64,000 nucleotides of DNA from Symmetrospora coprosmae (Eukaryota; Basidiomycota; Cystobasidiomycetes; Symmetrosporaceae): contig VUYT01000001.1 of assembly GCA_008802785.1 (NCBI GenBank), positions 1,116,001 to 1,180,000 on the forward strand, read 5' to 3'. Under the pieces are notes generated by a model. That model was given only the letters and a program-made list of their open reading frames with translations. It was not told the origin of the DNA and made no database searches. Of this stretch, positions 53,897 through 64,000 are shown piece by piece (within the stretch, counting starts at the first letter, position 1; the number at the start of each line of letters is the position of its first letter). The translations under genes and the position numbers were made by a program.

Positions 53897-54534
53897 CTAT
53901 CCCTGTTGCGACCGCGTCGGCCGTGAGGTTGGCGCAGAGGGCAAGTCGAGCTGTGATCTTCGCGCTTGCGCATCTTTGTGTTGCTGTTGCTGCACTCGCA
54001 TCCGCAGACGCATATCGTAGAAGTGCTTGTGTAGCTGAAAGTGGGTTGGTTCCGGCGGAGGTACAGAGGCTGGTGGATCTGCCTTCGCCTCTCCTGCACT
54101 TTTGGCTTTCGCAGATGCCTTCACGGACTTCTCGTCCTTGGTATCTGCCTTCTCGGCATCCTTTCCCTTCTCCTCTTTCGCCTTCTTCCGTTCGTTGTAC
54201 TCCTTCACAGCTTGGTCGATTTCGGCCTGTGATGGTCCGCTCTCGGCCGGCGGAGCTACTGGTGGTGCAGCCTCCACGATGGGGGAAGCAAAGTTGCGGT
54301 CTTTGAGATGCGCGTCGCAGGTATACAGGAAGTCGCCTCCGCTGGCGTAGTTGTCCGTGACTGCGAAACGCCGAGTGCGGAAAAGGAAGCGCATGAGCAA
54401 GCGCGGCTCTTCGGAGCAACAAACGAGAGCTTAGACCCACGCAGGCAAGTGAAAGTTGTCTTTCTACATGTCCAGCAGTCCTTCTCTGTCTTGACTTGCG
54501 ACTTCTTGTACTTGTTCGGGAAGGGCGGAGGCAT
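53897..54534 (-). CDS. VFA1: Vfa1-like Vps4-associated protein
   Basis: Two exons (54534-54441, 54360-53897) give 185 residues. The N-terminal zinc-type module is CWTCRKTT followed by DFLYTCDAHLKDRNFASPIV, matching the conserved start of fungal Vfa1 (cysteine pair, then C-x2-H). A Lys/Glu-rich helical region (EIDQAVKEYNERKKAKEEKG) follows, and the C-terminus carries HFQLHKHFYDMRLRMRVQQQ. Yeast Vfa1 binds the AAA ATPase Vps4 and stimulates it in the endosomal ESCRT pathway. The start is set at MPPPFPNKYKKSQVK; the frame is open upstream to 54624. It is convergent with RPC1, 123 bp apart. Confidence 0.8.
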
Positions 54535-54849
54535 CCCAGGTGCTCTGCGCCGACTCGGTGGAAGCTGTGACGGAGATTCCGCTTTCGGTTGTGATGGCAG
54601 CGCGTGCACGAAAGCTTCTCGCAATCGACGAGAGAAACGACTACTGGGCTGTGGACGAGGTCGGAAGTACCGTATTCGAGGAGGATAGGCCTGCTGCCAG
54701 TGTCTGCCCCGCCTGCACGTGCCTCTCTGTCGCCCAACCCCCGAACCCCTTTTGTCAGGCTGGTGACGTCTCTCTCACGCTGAACGGGGTGGACTGATAC
54801 TGCATCATAGTCGCACTCATTGCTGCATCGCACTGCAGCATCCGTGAAA
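54535..54849. promoter_or_regulatory. Divergent promoter region, VFA1 and unknown gene
   Basis: This 315-bp interval lies between outward-facing start codons. Nothing else was recognised in it. Confidence 0.5.
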
Positions 54850-56618
54850 ATGTCAGCATCTACGGCCGTGTCGCCCAGCTCGAGCGGACAGGGCGGGTCC
54901 AGTGCAGCTGCCGCTCCGGGCAAGGGCGGCAAGTCCGGTGGAGGCAGCGGTGGCAGCAGGATAAAGAGTCTCCTGCTGAAGCTCGGGGGAGGGGGGCAGA
55001 GCAGCAAGCATGCCAAGGTGCGTCGATGTTGCCTGGTGGTGTCCTCAGCGGCGTATGTCCGCTCCTGCAAGCTGACCTCGCTGTCCCGGTCATCGTTGTT
55101 CTCCAGACGAGTCCCACCCGCGCGTCCCCAGCGCCAAACACGTCCCATGCGCAACCTGCAGCGCAGTCAGGCAGCGTCAGCAGCAGGAAATCCGGCAGAG
55201 GTCCCGCTGCAGTGGCCACCAATGCTGCTGGGCACAATGCGACCGGCAACGTGCCTGTCCCGGCAGCCGTAACGCGTCCTGCAGACGGATTGCCTGTGGG
55301 CGCGATGACCGAGCACGAACCACCGGCCAGGAACGGCGCGACCAAGAGCATACAAGACACGCCGAACGCTCCTGGAACGTCCGCACATATCGACGGCATG
55401 GACGAGAACGGAAGCGATGGCGAAGGGGACGACTCTGGCGAGCTGGACGGCGCCGACCGAGACGCGTCTATACGTCCCCTCACCCCGTCCACTATCGACG
55501 CCGCATCCTCCTTCACGGGCTCCCGGAGTACTTCGCTGCATTCTCTCGCGCCAACGAGCAGAACGTTCAAGTCCTTCGTGACCGGTCACTCGAAAACATC
55601 GGCCAGTACGAAACCTACGACCTTGATGACTACGCATCAAACGTCCCCTCCGGCCAGTCAACATCAACAGCAGCAGCAACAGGGCGTCGCGCCGGAAGCT
55701 AGCCACACAGCTACAGCTGCGAAGAGCGTTGCGAACGTTGCGCAGAGTGAAGAGCTGGGTCTGGCAGACATGCATGCCGCTTCGTCGAACCGCCTCGCCA
55801 CCAGCGTTCACGAAGCGGACGGTGTTGCTCAGCCCGTCAATCATCTCCCCGTGGCATCTACCAGCAATCCCACGCAATCCGACAGTCTTCCCGCTCCTGC
55901 TCGACCAGCGCAGCTTGCCAAGGCCAGTCCACTGCGGAACAGCTTCTTAGGAGCCGTGCCAACGTCATCTTCGTCATCTGCACACTCTACCCCAACCGAG
56001 GAAGCGGCGCCGCCAGCGCCTGTCCGCATGCTGTCTTCCTCAAATAGCATCACCTTCTCCTCGCTGCCGAGCCCATCCCATCGTCTGGCATCGCCAACAC
56101 AGGCAGGCGATGCCGATCAGATGGACGAGGATCCCGGCAACGTAGAGAGCAATACGCACTACCCAAGCCACCACGTCCCGGATCCGCGCAACAACCCTCG
56201 CGCATCCTCGCCGCCCCCAGACAACGCCTCCACGCTCACGCTGGCGAGTTCCACAGCGCCCAGCCTGCGAGGAACAGCGAACGGGTCCATCCGGCAGGCG
56301 GCGGGCCCTTCCATCCTCGGAGTGAGCAGAGATGGGCGGCGTCACTCGGGCGGCAACTACACTGCGAATGAGGACGCCTCAATCCGCGCAATCGCCCCTA
56401 GCAGGCGCGAGTCGACCGACTCCATCGGCTCCAAGTGGTCCGCAGCCGTCTTGAGCAACCGAGACAAAGCCGCGGACAGGGAGAACTCATTTCACACGGG
56501 CAGGGAGACGAGCGCAGGAGAGACGGGGCCGTATGCTCGCAAAACGCCCAGCATGCACACCGTCAACACGACAGCGAGTAGCTACTACTTTGCAGCTCCC
56601 GTCAGCCAGTCTGTATGA
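54850..56618 (+). CDS. Ser/Ala/Thr-rich protein, unknown
   Basis: Two exons (54850-55017, 55107-56618) give 559 residues. The N-terminus is Gly/Ser-rich with one amphipathic basic segment (GGSRIKSLLLKLGGGG). The remainder is disordered, with a short Gln run (QHQQQQQQ), a His/Ser/Pro-rich middle and an acidic patch (MDENGSDGEGDDSGELDGAD). Short islands that might be conserved are SIRPLTPSTIDAASSFTGS, EDASIRAIAPSRRESTDSIG and SKWSAAVLSNRDKAADREN, which look like phosphorylation-rich docking sites (several RRxS/SP motifs). No domain is recognised and no function can be proposed. It is convergent with the purine permease gene (170 bp between stops). Confidence 0.65.
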
Positions 56619-56788
56619 GCAGGCGAGATGCCGAATCCGTTCTCGTAGCTGTCTAGTGTGTCATTACGAGCAACTTTACGAAACTGCAGTGTCTCCGCCA
56701 AATCCTTACAATCACACATGCATACACGTCACCCGTTTAAACGAGAACGCAAGCTCTCCTCACAATCTAGCATATGCCATTCCGTACT

Positions 56789-59700
56789 CTACTTGCTGTC
56801 ATCGTCGTATGTCTTCTCGAGGCCGGTCTCTTCGTTCCTGTGCTGGGGCAGGACCTGAATGGCATCATCCTCGTCGCGCTCCTCCATGCTGGGCTCCTTT
56901 GCTGGCTCGTCCTCATCGGCAGGAAGGATGAGGTTGACCGTGATGGCTGCAATGGCGCCAACCAGGAAAGGCGTCGACAGGATGATGACAATGGCGTTCA
57001 TGAAGCCGCGCAGGCCGCTGTTTGTGCCGGAGTAGGTGAAGATGTAGGACGCCCAGTCGGAGACGATGATGTTGCCTAGACCGAGAGTGAGGCCGGATGC
57101 ACTGGAGGTAGAACACTCTTAGTAGTGACCAGAGCAAATCACAGAGGACATGACAGTCTGGACCCACAGCACGATTCGATTCCTGCGAGTGAATGGCGCG
57201 TAGCTCATGACCTTCATTCCAGAGACGACCACAGAGGCGAAAAGGAAGCTCGTTACGCCACTGCGCAATGACAAAAAGGTCAGCCATGTGCGCGGTTGCA
57301 TTCATGATCGCGTGTGCAGCTTACCCCAGCACTGCAAGGAAAGGCCAGAAGATAATGCTGTCAGAGCTAGGACAGGAGCTCGGCATGGTTTGGGCAGCTT
57401 ACCTGGGTTTGGGATCGCCAGGATTACTCCCGAGAGCTTGGCGAGAACGCCGTACAGAATCACTGGGAAAAGAGTGATCTCAGCTCGCAATACACCGAAG
57501 AGTGCCGTGCATATGACTCACTCAGGCAAGCACAGACATATCCTGCCTGCCTATTCGCGCATCGCGTGAGCGCCACCACACCTGACAGCCAGCGTTGAGG
57601 GTAAGTCAGAACAGGCCCGGACATGCAGAAGGAGGTCTCGGATCTCACCTGCGTTCTGGGCGAAGATCGAGAGCGGCGCATTGGTGCACAAGGCACTGAG
57701 GAGGCCGTTGAAACCGTCGGCGAGGATGCCGCCGGAAATCCGGCTGTCATAGAGGAGACCCTTGACAGGCTGCTTGGAAGCTTCACTGGTTGCAGTGATG
57801 TCGCCTGTAGTGACTCTTGAGCATTAGCAGACGGCTTGTGAGCGGGAGAGTTCGAGCGTGACTTCGCATACCCATGACTTCCATCGCCAGTGACACATAG
57901 ACCGCCATCATGGGCAGGATAGCAGGCGCATAGATCTTAAGAGGGAATGTCTGCACCCAGAAAAATGTTGCAATTGGCTTCATGGAGGGGAGAGAGCATG
58001 TATCAGCTTGTGCACAGTCGTCGCTGAGTCACCGCTTGGGCCGATAAGCACGAGGTCGCCACATACCGCTACAAGAAGAAAGGCAGATATCGAAAGGTGC
58101 AGGTAGGATCAGTAGAGGAGCTCATTAGCGTTGCCTCTACCGTCGTTCGCTTGTGCTACTCACCGCTCTTGATACTCGCTCCATCGACATACCCTGAAGC
58201 CCAGGAAAAGGTCAGCAATGTGCCTTTGCCGTTGTCTATCTGCGCTACTCACCGGTGGCGCCTGCGACTGTATTTCGGATGTACAGCGTTAGCCTGATTG
58301 CCTTGAGAGCGATGTGCAACCTATGCAATGCCCACCGATCATCCCTGCCGAAGTCAATATGAGTCAGCTTCGACGGGCTGTGTGGTATGATGGCTAGCAG
58401 GAAGGCCGCACCAATGATGAGACCCATCACTACGCTGCAGTTGCGCATGAAAGGACTACCGAAGATCTCGACGATCACGATGGAGATGAAGGAGAGGAAG
58501 CCAAGGCCCTAAAGAAACTAGGATGAGAGGCATGCCACGGCCGTGCTCTGGAGAGGAACAGCCCACAATGAACTCTGCCGATCCCCATGGCAAAGGCTTA
58601 GGGGCATTGATCTGGACATTCAATGCGCTCTGTCAGCTCTGAGCACCGCTGGTGCAGCGTCGCGAAAGAGAGCTTACGGTAGGGCACATGGCGAATAGGC
58701 CGGTAGCAGGACGGCTTCGACAGGCGTTCGTTCCTCCTGCCCAGTTGAGGAAGCCACTCTTGCCAATAAGAGAGGTCCCAATGAGCAAGATTACCAGACC
58801 AGTGATTTGCGGCGGAAAGACTGCGAAAAGGGGTCGGTATGACGCCTTTCAGCCGAGTATCCCCGAGGTACAAGTCAAGACCGAACGTACTCTTCTTGAG
58901 CGTCTTTGGTGGGATGAAGCTCATGGCCATCATTAGGATGGAGCACAAGGCGGCGGTTCCGAGGAAGTACCCGAAAGCCTCTGGGCTAGCAGTTCCAGCA
59001 CCGTCATCAGCTGAGCTCTCAGGCGCGTGTCATGAATCTAGCGCAGCAGGCGTACCATGGCCCGCGAACGCGGGTAACGCCGTCTGCAGACAGCGTACTT
59101 GGACACGTTCCGTCAATGTACAACCTAAAGCCGAAGTGGTAAACTTGCATCTTTCAGCTGCATCCTCAAGATGACAATTGAAATCGAACTTACGCGTTGA
59201 ACATGGCGCTAGCCGTGCTAAGCGAGGCGAAGGACGTCCCGGTGACGGTGAGCAGGCCAGTGCCGAAGTATCTAGGCACTGCGAAAATACGGTCTGTGAA
59301 AGGAATCTTGAAGCGGCTCATCTGAATCATCGAGCAGATGCCAGAAGCTGTCGGATTCATGTCAGCAGCTTCAGCTGTCTCCATCATAAGCTTGTCGCTT
59401 GAGCTTACCGATCAGGGATGTTGCAACCATGTCTGGAAGAAGTGCGGTGTTAGCTTTAAGATAAGGATACATGGCCGCGCATGCTCAGCGGCACACACAA
59501 TTAGCATAGGGTGTCCCGTTGAGGTTCAGAGTTGCAGCGAAGATGGAGGGTGGCGTGATGACTCCAGCCCTGCCCAGAAGAGCATTAGCTCCTGGCCGCC
59601 CTTTGGTCGAAATGCACGGCACGTACAACATGGCCAGCGAGTGCTGCAGCCCGATGACGAAGGCTAGCAAGATGGGCAGGTCATCATTGAGCCCGTAGAA

Positions 59701-60022
59701 CGGCGTAATTCGCTTAGCTCGTGCTTTCTCGCTTTTGCTCCAGGGGTTCAGTGATCTGCAGACATAAGCAAGCTTAGCTGGGTGTCTTGCGTTTTACAAT
59801 TGCTCCAGAAACGCACGGCGTGCATAGGTAGACAAAGTCAAAGTCACCGATCCACCCTTCCTTGGTGGTAAACTTGCGCTTGCTGCAAAGAAGGAGGAGT
59901 CAATGTTGGACACTCCGTATGCACTGCCTGGCCCACACTCACATGCTGGCCCAGCTCGGGCGCTGGAACGAGCCAGCATTGAGCTCATCAAGCTCTTCCT
60001 GGCTGTACTCGAGCTTTCCCAT
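56789..60022 (-). CDS. Uric acid-xanthine/H+ symporter, NCS2 family (UapA/UapC type)
   Basis: A many-exon gene begins at ATG 60022 (MGKLEYSQEELDELNAG) and ends at 56789. It takes up uric acid and xanthine with protons across the plasma membrane. Family blocks in order: FTTKEGWIGDFDFVYLCTP, FYGLNDDLPILLAFVIGLQ, AGVITPPSIFAATLNLN, RYFGTGLLTVTGTSFASLS, VEIFGSPFMRNCSVVMGLII, and the NCS2 signature FAQNAGVVALTRCANRQAG, spliced across the 57595-57652 region with the substrate-contacting Gln-Asn intact. The C-terminal tail is cytoplasmic and acidic (PADEDEPAKEPSMEERDEDD), like UapA. Introns are numerous and short, many falling in the loops. Four GATA sites lie upstream. Exon ends were read for the parts quoted and not for every intron. 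Confidence 0.92.
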
Positions 60023-60521
60023 CTCTGTCTGTGAGCCTGAGTGTCTATTGTGAGGCTCGGCAAGTAAACGTCGCGAAGGGAAGGAGAGACGAAGGTACTG
60101 TCAAGAGTGAAGAGAGAGAGGGAGAGAGATGAGATGCATGCAGGGGCAACCTTCCGTCTCTCCTGATTGCTCCTCCGGATCCCGCACATCCGGTTCGCGA
60201 ATCCCCACTTCTGGCTAAGCTCGCGATAAGGTCGGGAGAGACCCGATCGGCCTTATCACCCCGCTGATAGGCGCGATAGTCCAGTGGGGATGCGGTTTGC
60301 TCGAACACTCGGAGCTGGATCTGCAGGCCTAGAAGTGTGACTGATGACAATGACAGATCGTGGCGACGCATGGAGTATGCGCCAGATTGAGTGTTGGGCG
60401 CGCCTGTCCGGGGCGGGCATGGACAGATCTCAGAATGAATGACCTATGCAAGGCATCAGTATTGTAGAAGACCAAAGCGATATCAAAGTCATCAACATTC
60501 GTTCGCACTTCTGATCTAGAT
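60023..60521. other. Intergenic region between the permease and SLA2 genes
   Basis: A 499-bp gap that holds the permease promoter (minus strand) and the 3' flank of SLA2. The GATA cluster is listed separately. No RNA gene or repeat was recognised. Confidence 0.55.
60224..60279. promoter_or_regulatory. Cluster of four HGATAR sites upstream of the purine permease
   Basis: Within 56 bp there are CGATAAG (60224-60230), CTTATCA (60252-60258, a reverse TGATAAG), TGATAG (60265-60270) and CGATAG (60274-60279). They lie 200-260 bp upstream of the permease ATG. HGATAR is the binding site of AreA/Nit2-type GATA factors that activate uric acid/xanthine uptake genes under nitrogen limitation in Aspergillus. 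Binding here is inference. Confidence 0.6.
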
Positions 60522-63500
60522 CTACAAGTCAGAGTCGTGATAGGCTGATTTGCGCATCTTGCCCAGCTTGCGGCGGGCGTCAGCTGTAGAAGGGGAATGC
60601 GGTCGTAATCAGCAACAACGCCGGGATTCAGGGCTTCCCAGTCATCTGCGACTTACTCAGCTCCTTCTCCAACTTGAGGATCTCGACCTGCTGCTCCATC
60701 TCGCGCATCTTGAACTCGTGGGCGCCCATCGAGTTGTAGTCGTCCGTGTCGGCAAGCTCGAGGTTTTTGGCCGAGACAGCCTTGACCTGGCGGACGAGCG
60801 CTCTGCAAGCGTCCGTGACTGCCTTGGCTGCCTTCTCGAGATTGTCCTGCGTCTTGCTCATGAGCTCAGACTTGACTCTGCTGGCCTGAACGAGCTGCGC
60901 CGTCGCAGCCGCCACCTCGTTCGAGGCAACGATGAGCTGCTCCAAGCTCTGAGACCCGGAGATAACGCCGTCGGCCGCCTCGATGAGGACCGTCGTCGCA
61001 AATGCCACAGCCTTGGCAGCGGAGATGAGTCCGTCTGTCCAGCGGTTGTTCTTCTTGTAGAAAGCCTGCGCTGAGCTGGACCCACGGCCCTGCGCGACAA
61101 TCTCCGACTGGGAATCTGTTGCTGCCTGGATGAGGCGTGCGATAGCCTGCGTGATGGCCAGAGCAGACGCCAAGATGGTATCGTGGACTTGCAGGTCCAC
61201 TGCAGAGTACCGCGAGGTGTCCTTCTGGCGGGACATGAGCAGCTGCAGCTTCTCCGTAGCCGCTTCGATAGCTCGAGCCGCGGCATTCATCTCCTGTTCG
61301 ACCAGGTCTCCAATATCGCCGTTCGCCCGGTTCGTGGCAGAGGTCTGCTTCGGGATCAGGACCTCGATCTCGGACGATAACTTGGCGAGAGCGTCCCGTG
61401 ACTTCATGTTGTTCAGCAACAGCAGATCCTTCTTTCCCTGCAGCTTCATGCTCTCGAGTCTGTACGACTGAAGCGAGTATAGCCCGCGGAGAACGACATC
61501 CCCCGGCACCTTGCCGATGCGGACCAGAGCATCGACGGCGTCGTCGTTCTTCGCCAAGCGGGTGATGCCCTTGGTGTTGACGAGAACGTCCGAGATTGCC
61601 TGCGCCAAGCTGGTGGCTGTCTTGATGACCTCGACGTGCTCTCCTCCGCGTTCGCCGGACAGGTACAGATCAAAGACGGTTGCGAACTCCGTCGCACTTG
61701 TCATGGCCTTCTCGATCGTTGCCAAGGTGTATTCTGGGGTGGCATTCTGGTTGCCGAGCTGCATTGGCGACTCGAGCTCGTAGATCGAGTCGTCAATCTT
61801 CTGGACGCCGGCCTGCAGGATCGAGTCAATGATGGCATTGAACTTCTTCTGCTGGTCCAGGATGAGCGTGTCGATCTGCGCGTTGACCGCCGTCTCTGTG
61901 TCTCCCTGACTCATCTGCAGGTCTGCCATCTGGCGGATCGTATCGTCCATTCCTTCCTTCATGATCAAGATTTCCATGTCCTTCTCCTCGCGGACTCGAT
62001 CCGCTTCGCCGCCCGACTCGCTAAGCTTCTTGAGCAGATCGTCGATCTCGTATTGCTTGTTCCGCAGCGTGTCCTCGAGCTCGTTGAGCTGCCTGTTGTA
62101 CTTGCTGAGCATATTCGAGACCTCGCTGCCCTTTGACCGCGTGGCGTCTTGTGCTCTCTCCTCGGCGAAGCGGAGATCGCGCTTCGTCCGCTCGAGCTCG
62201 TCTTTGTGGCTCTGCGAAACGGTGATCATCGCGTCAGAACGGAATTTTCATCAAGCTTAACACCCAACCATGATTAGGAAAGCAACTCACCGACTTGAGC
62301 CTGTCCATCTCGAACCTCGCTCGGTCTCGCTCTCGGATCATATCGGCAAGCTCCAGGTTCTTCGACTTCATGTCCCGCTCCATGCGTGCCATCTTGTCGA
62401 TCGCCTCCTGCGCCGAGTTTGCCTTGAGCTGGAGGCTCTTGCTTTTGTTGAGCAGGTCGAGGTGTTCATTCCTCAGCTGCGAGTACAGCTTGGCGAGCGC
62501 CTCGTATTTAGACCGCCACAGATTGCCCTGGTCCTGCAGGCCCTTGAGCATCTCGTCCTTTGCCTGCATCTGCTGCGCAATGTTCTGGTTCACGGCCTGC
62601 ATCTCCATCTCGAGCGTCTTGACCCGTCGGTCATACTGCTCGAGCATCATCTGGTCCCGCTCGTACTGCCCGCGCATGGCGAGAATCTCACGCTCGAGCT
62701 CGGCCGTCCGGCCCGCTTGGTGCGAGGCATACTGCTGCTGGATGAGATCGTCCTGCGCCTGGCGCTCACGCTGCGCTTGCAGACGCTGCTGCTCCTCGAA
62801 TTCGCGCTGCTGACGCGCGGCCTCGTCTGCGCGGCGGCGCGCCTCAGCGTCCTGCTTGGCTTTCAGCGCTGCCTGCTGATCCTCGTAGTGCTTGAGCATG
62901 CGAATTTGCTCCGCCATGTCGTCCGGCTGGGGGCTCTCGCTCTTTGGCACTGGTGTGCGGGTCGCCTCGCGTGGCGGCTCGGTGGTCTTTGGTCTCGTTG
63001 GCAAGCTCGGCTCGTCTGCCTTTTGTAGGTCGGGCGGATCCTGCAATATAGTGCAAGACAATTCAGCGCACACCTATGTAACTTCCTCGTTAGCGATATT
63101 GCTCACCCGTGGCAACTTGGGAACCGTAATGAGCGTGGTCAAGAACTTCAGATTACTGCACTCGTAGTAGAACTTGCGCAGATTGTAGTGCTGAGCATTG
63201 TAGCGCTGACGGACAGGCTCGAGCGCCTCCACGGCTCCCGTTTCTGTCGGTGCCGAGGACGTCAGCTCAAAGACGGGCCAAGCTACAGATGGCCCAAATA
63301 GCGGTCTCACTTCGGTGGATAGCTCGCGCCATGCTGGTAATGAAGCGATAGATTCCGTAGGATTCCTTGACTAGTGGCACCAACGCCGAGATCCTCGCCT
63401 CGTTGTTGCCAGAATCCTTGAAGTGGGCAAAGACGAGCTTCTGGAACGAGTCGATTTTGTCTTGGAGGTCCATCAGATCGTTGATCGTCTCGAAGCTGGA

Positions 63501-64000
63501 TGGTTTGTAAGGTCAGACGGACACGCCGAGCCCTCCTGATAACGGCCGACTGTGCTCACCCCTCATTCGGATCGTCAATGCCCTTGAGCGAGATATACTC
63601 TTCGTACTCGAACACGCCATTGAACTCTTTGTGGTGCTTGTGGAAGCGAAGCTTTGCAAGAATGAAGTTGACGTATGCCCGGATCAGGGACGAGTAGCCT
63701 GGAGTTGCCATTGGGCGCATCAGCCCGAGGACGGCTCTGCACGGTCACACAGGCTGCCTACGTACCCCGCTGCCCTTCGCTACCCATGGTACGGGAACAC
63801 GTCTCGAGCCAGCCAATCTGGTTCTGCCCCTCCTTGATGGCACACTTGTGCCCTTCCTGTATGACCTTGTGGACGAGGATGAGCGCCTTGAAGGTCATTA
63901 TCTCGTCCGAGAGGATGGGGAGGACTCGAAGCGAGTTCCAGATGGAGAGCGAGGTGTGGTAGTCCCATGTATAGACGATGCATTCTATGCAGTGTGCGGG
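60522..64000 (-). CDS. SLA2: Sla2/HIP1R-type endocytic adaptor, N-terminus beyond right edge
   Basis: The gene runs from beyond 64000 to the stop at 60522. In order are: an ANTH-type lipid-binding domain (edge to about 63500, with VYTWDYHTSLSIWNSLRVLP, IMTFKALILVHKVIQEGHK), the rest of that domain (FQKLVFAHFKDSGNNEA, FYYECSNLKFLTTLITVPKL), a Pro-rich linker, a long coiled coil (about 62900-61950, rich in Gln/Glu/Arg) and the actin-binding I/LWEQ (THATCH) module (about 61900-60650), ending ADTDDYNSMGAHEFKMREME, QQVEILKLEKEL and a last short exon TDARRKLGKMRKSAYHD. Sla2 links clathrin-coated membranes containing PI(4,5)P2 to actin. The N-terminal few dozen residues are not in the window. Confidence 0.93.

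Overview
This window looks like nuclear DNA of a basidiomycete fungus. It is GC-rich and gene-dense, almost every gene is cut by short (about 50-110 nt) GT-AG introns, and intergenic gaps are small with many divergent and convergent pairs. The protein set is purely fungal: UapA-type purine permease, Zn2Cys6 factor, Srf1, Vfa1, Rrp5, Esf2, Sla2. Gene style suggests a smut-related yeast (Ustilaginomycotina), but that placement is inference. I see no transposon, CRISPR array, virus-like element or horizontally acquired block.

Layout. 1-1087: end of an unknown gene (minus). 2128-3421: GRE2/SSCR-type reductase. 3781-7477: Zn2Cys6 factor with a fungal transcription-factor domain. 7753-10266 (minus): Srf1, the membrane regulator of phospholipase D. 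10597-13085 (minus): delta-1-pyrroline-5-carboxylate dehydrogenase. 13422-14787: Ski8 WD40 protein. 14949-15712: Yae1. 15845-17942 (minus): membrane-anchored acyl-CoA-binding protein resembling Atg37/ACBD5. 18458-19671 (minus) Esf2 and 19822-25233 Rrp5: two pre-rRNA processing factors sharing a 150-bp divergent promoter. 25924-30105: large low-complexity zinc-finger protein. 30696-32945: isocitrate lyase. 33272-39760: phospholipase D (PX, PH, two HKD motifs). 39919-41648 (minus): universal-stress-protein family. 42324-43023: DUF1772 membrane protein. 43589-48214: a cluster of three unrecognised genes, including a head-to-head pair, one of which carries a GIY-YIG-like C-terminus. 48357-48500: an interrupted tRNA gene. 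48766-53773: RPC1, the largest subunit of RNA polymerase III. 53897-54534 (minus): Vfa1. 54850-56618: Ser/Ala-rich unknown. 56789-60022 (minus): uric acid/xanthine permease with a GATA-site cluster upstream. 60522 to the right edge (minus): Sla2/HIP1R-type endocytic adaptor, incomplete.

Themes. Ribosome and RNA metabolism is prominent (Ski8, Yae1, Esf2, Rrp5, RPC1, tRNA). Srf1 and its target phospholipase D sit about 23 kb apart. Isocitrate lyase, the acyl-CoA-binding protein, P5C dehydrogenase and the purine permease are carbon/nitrogen catabolic functions.

The most unusual object is the tRNA gene at 48357-48500. Its parts form a 73-nt cloverleaf with all invariant positions only if two segments are removed. 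One is an 11-nt intron at the canonical 37/38 site; the other is a 60-nt segment inside the D loop that begins GT and ends AG. Second in interest is the unexplained gene cluster at 43.6-48.2 kb. I read coding structures by eye from splice signals and family conservation; for most multi-exon genes I checked that exon lengths sum to whole codons.
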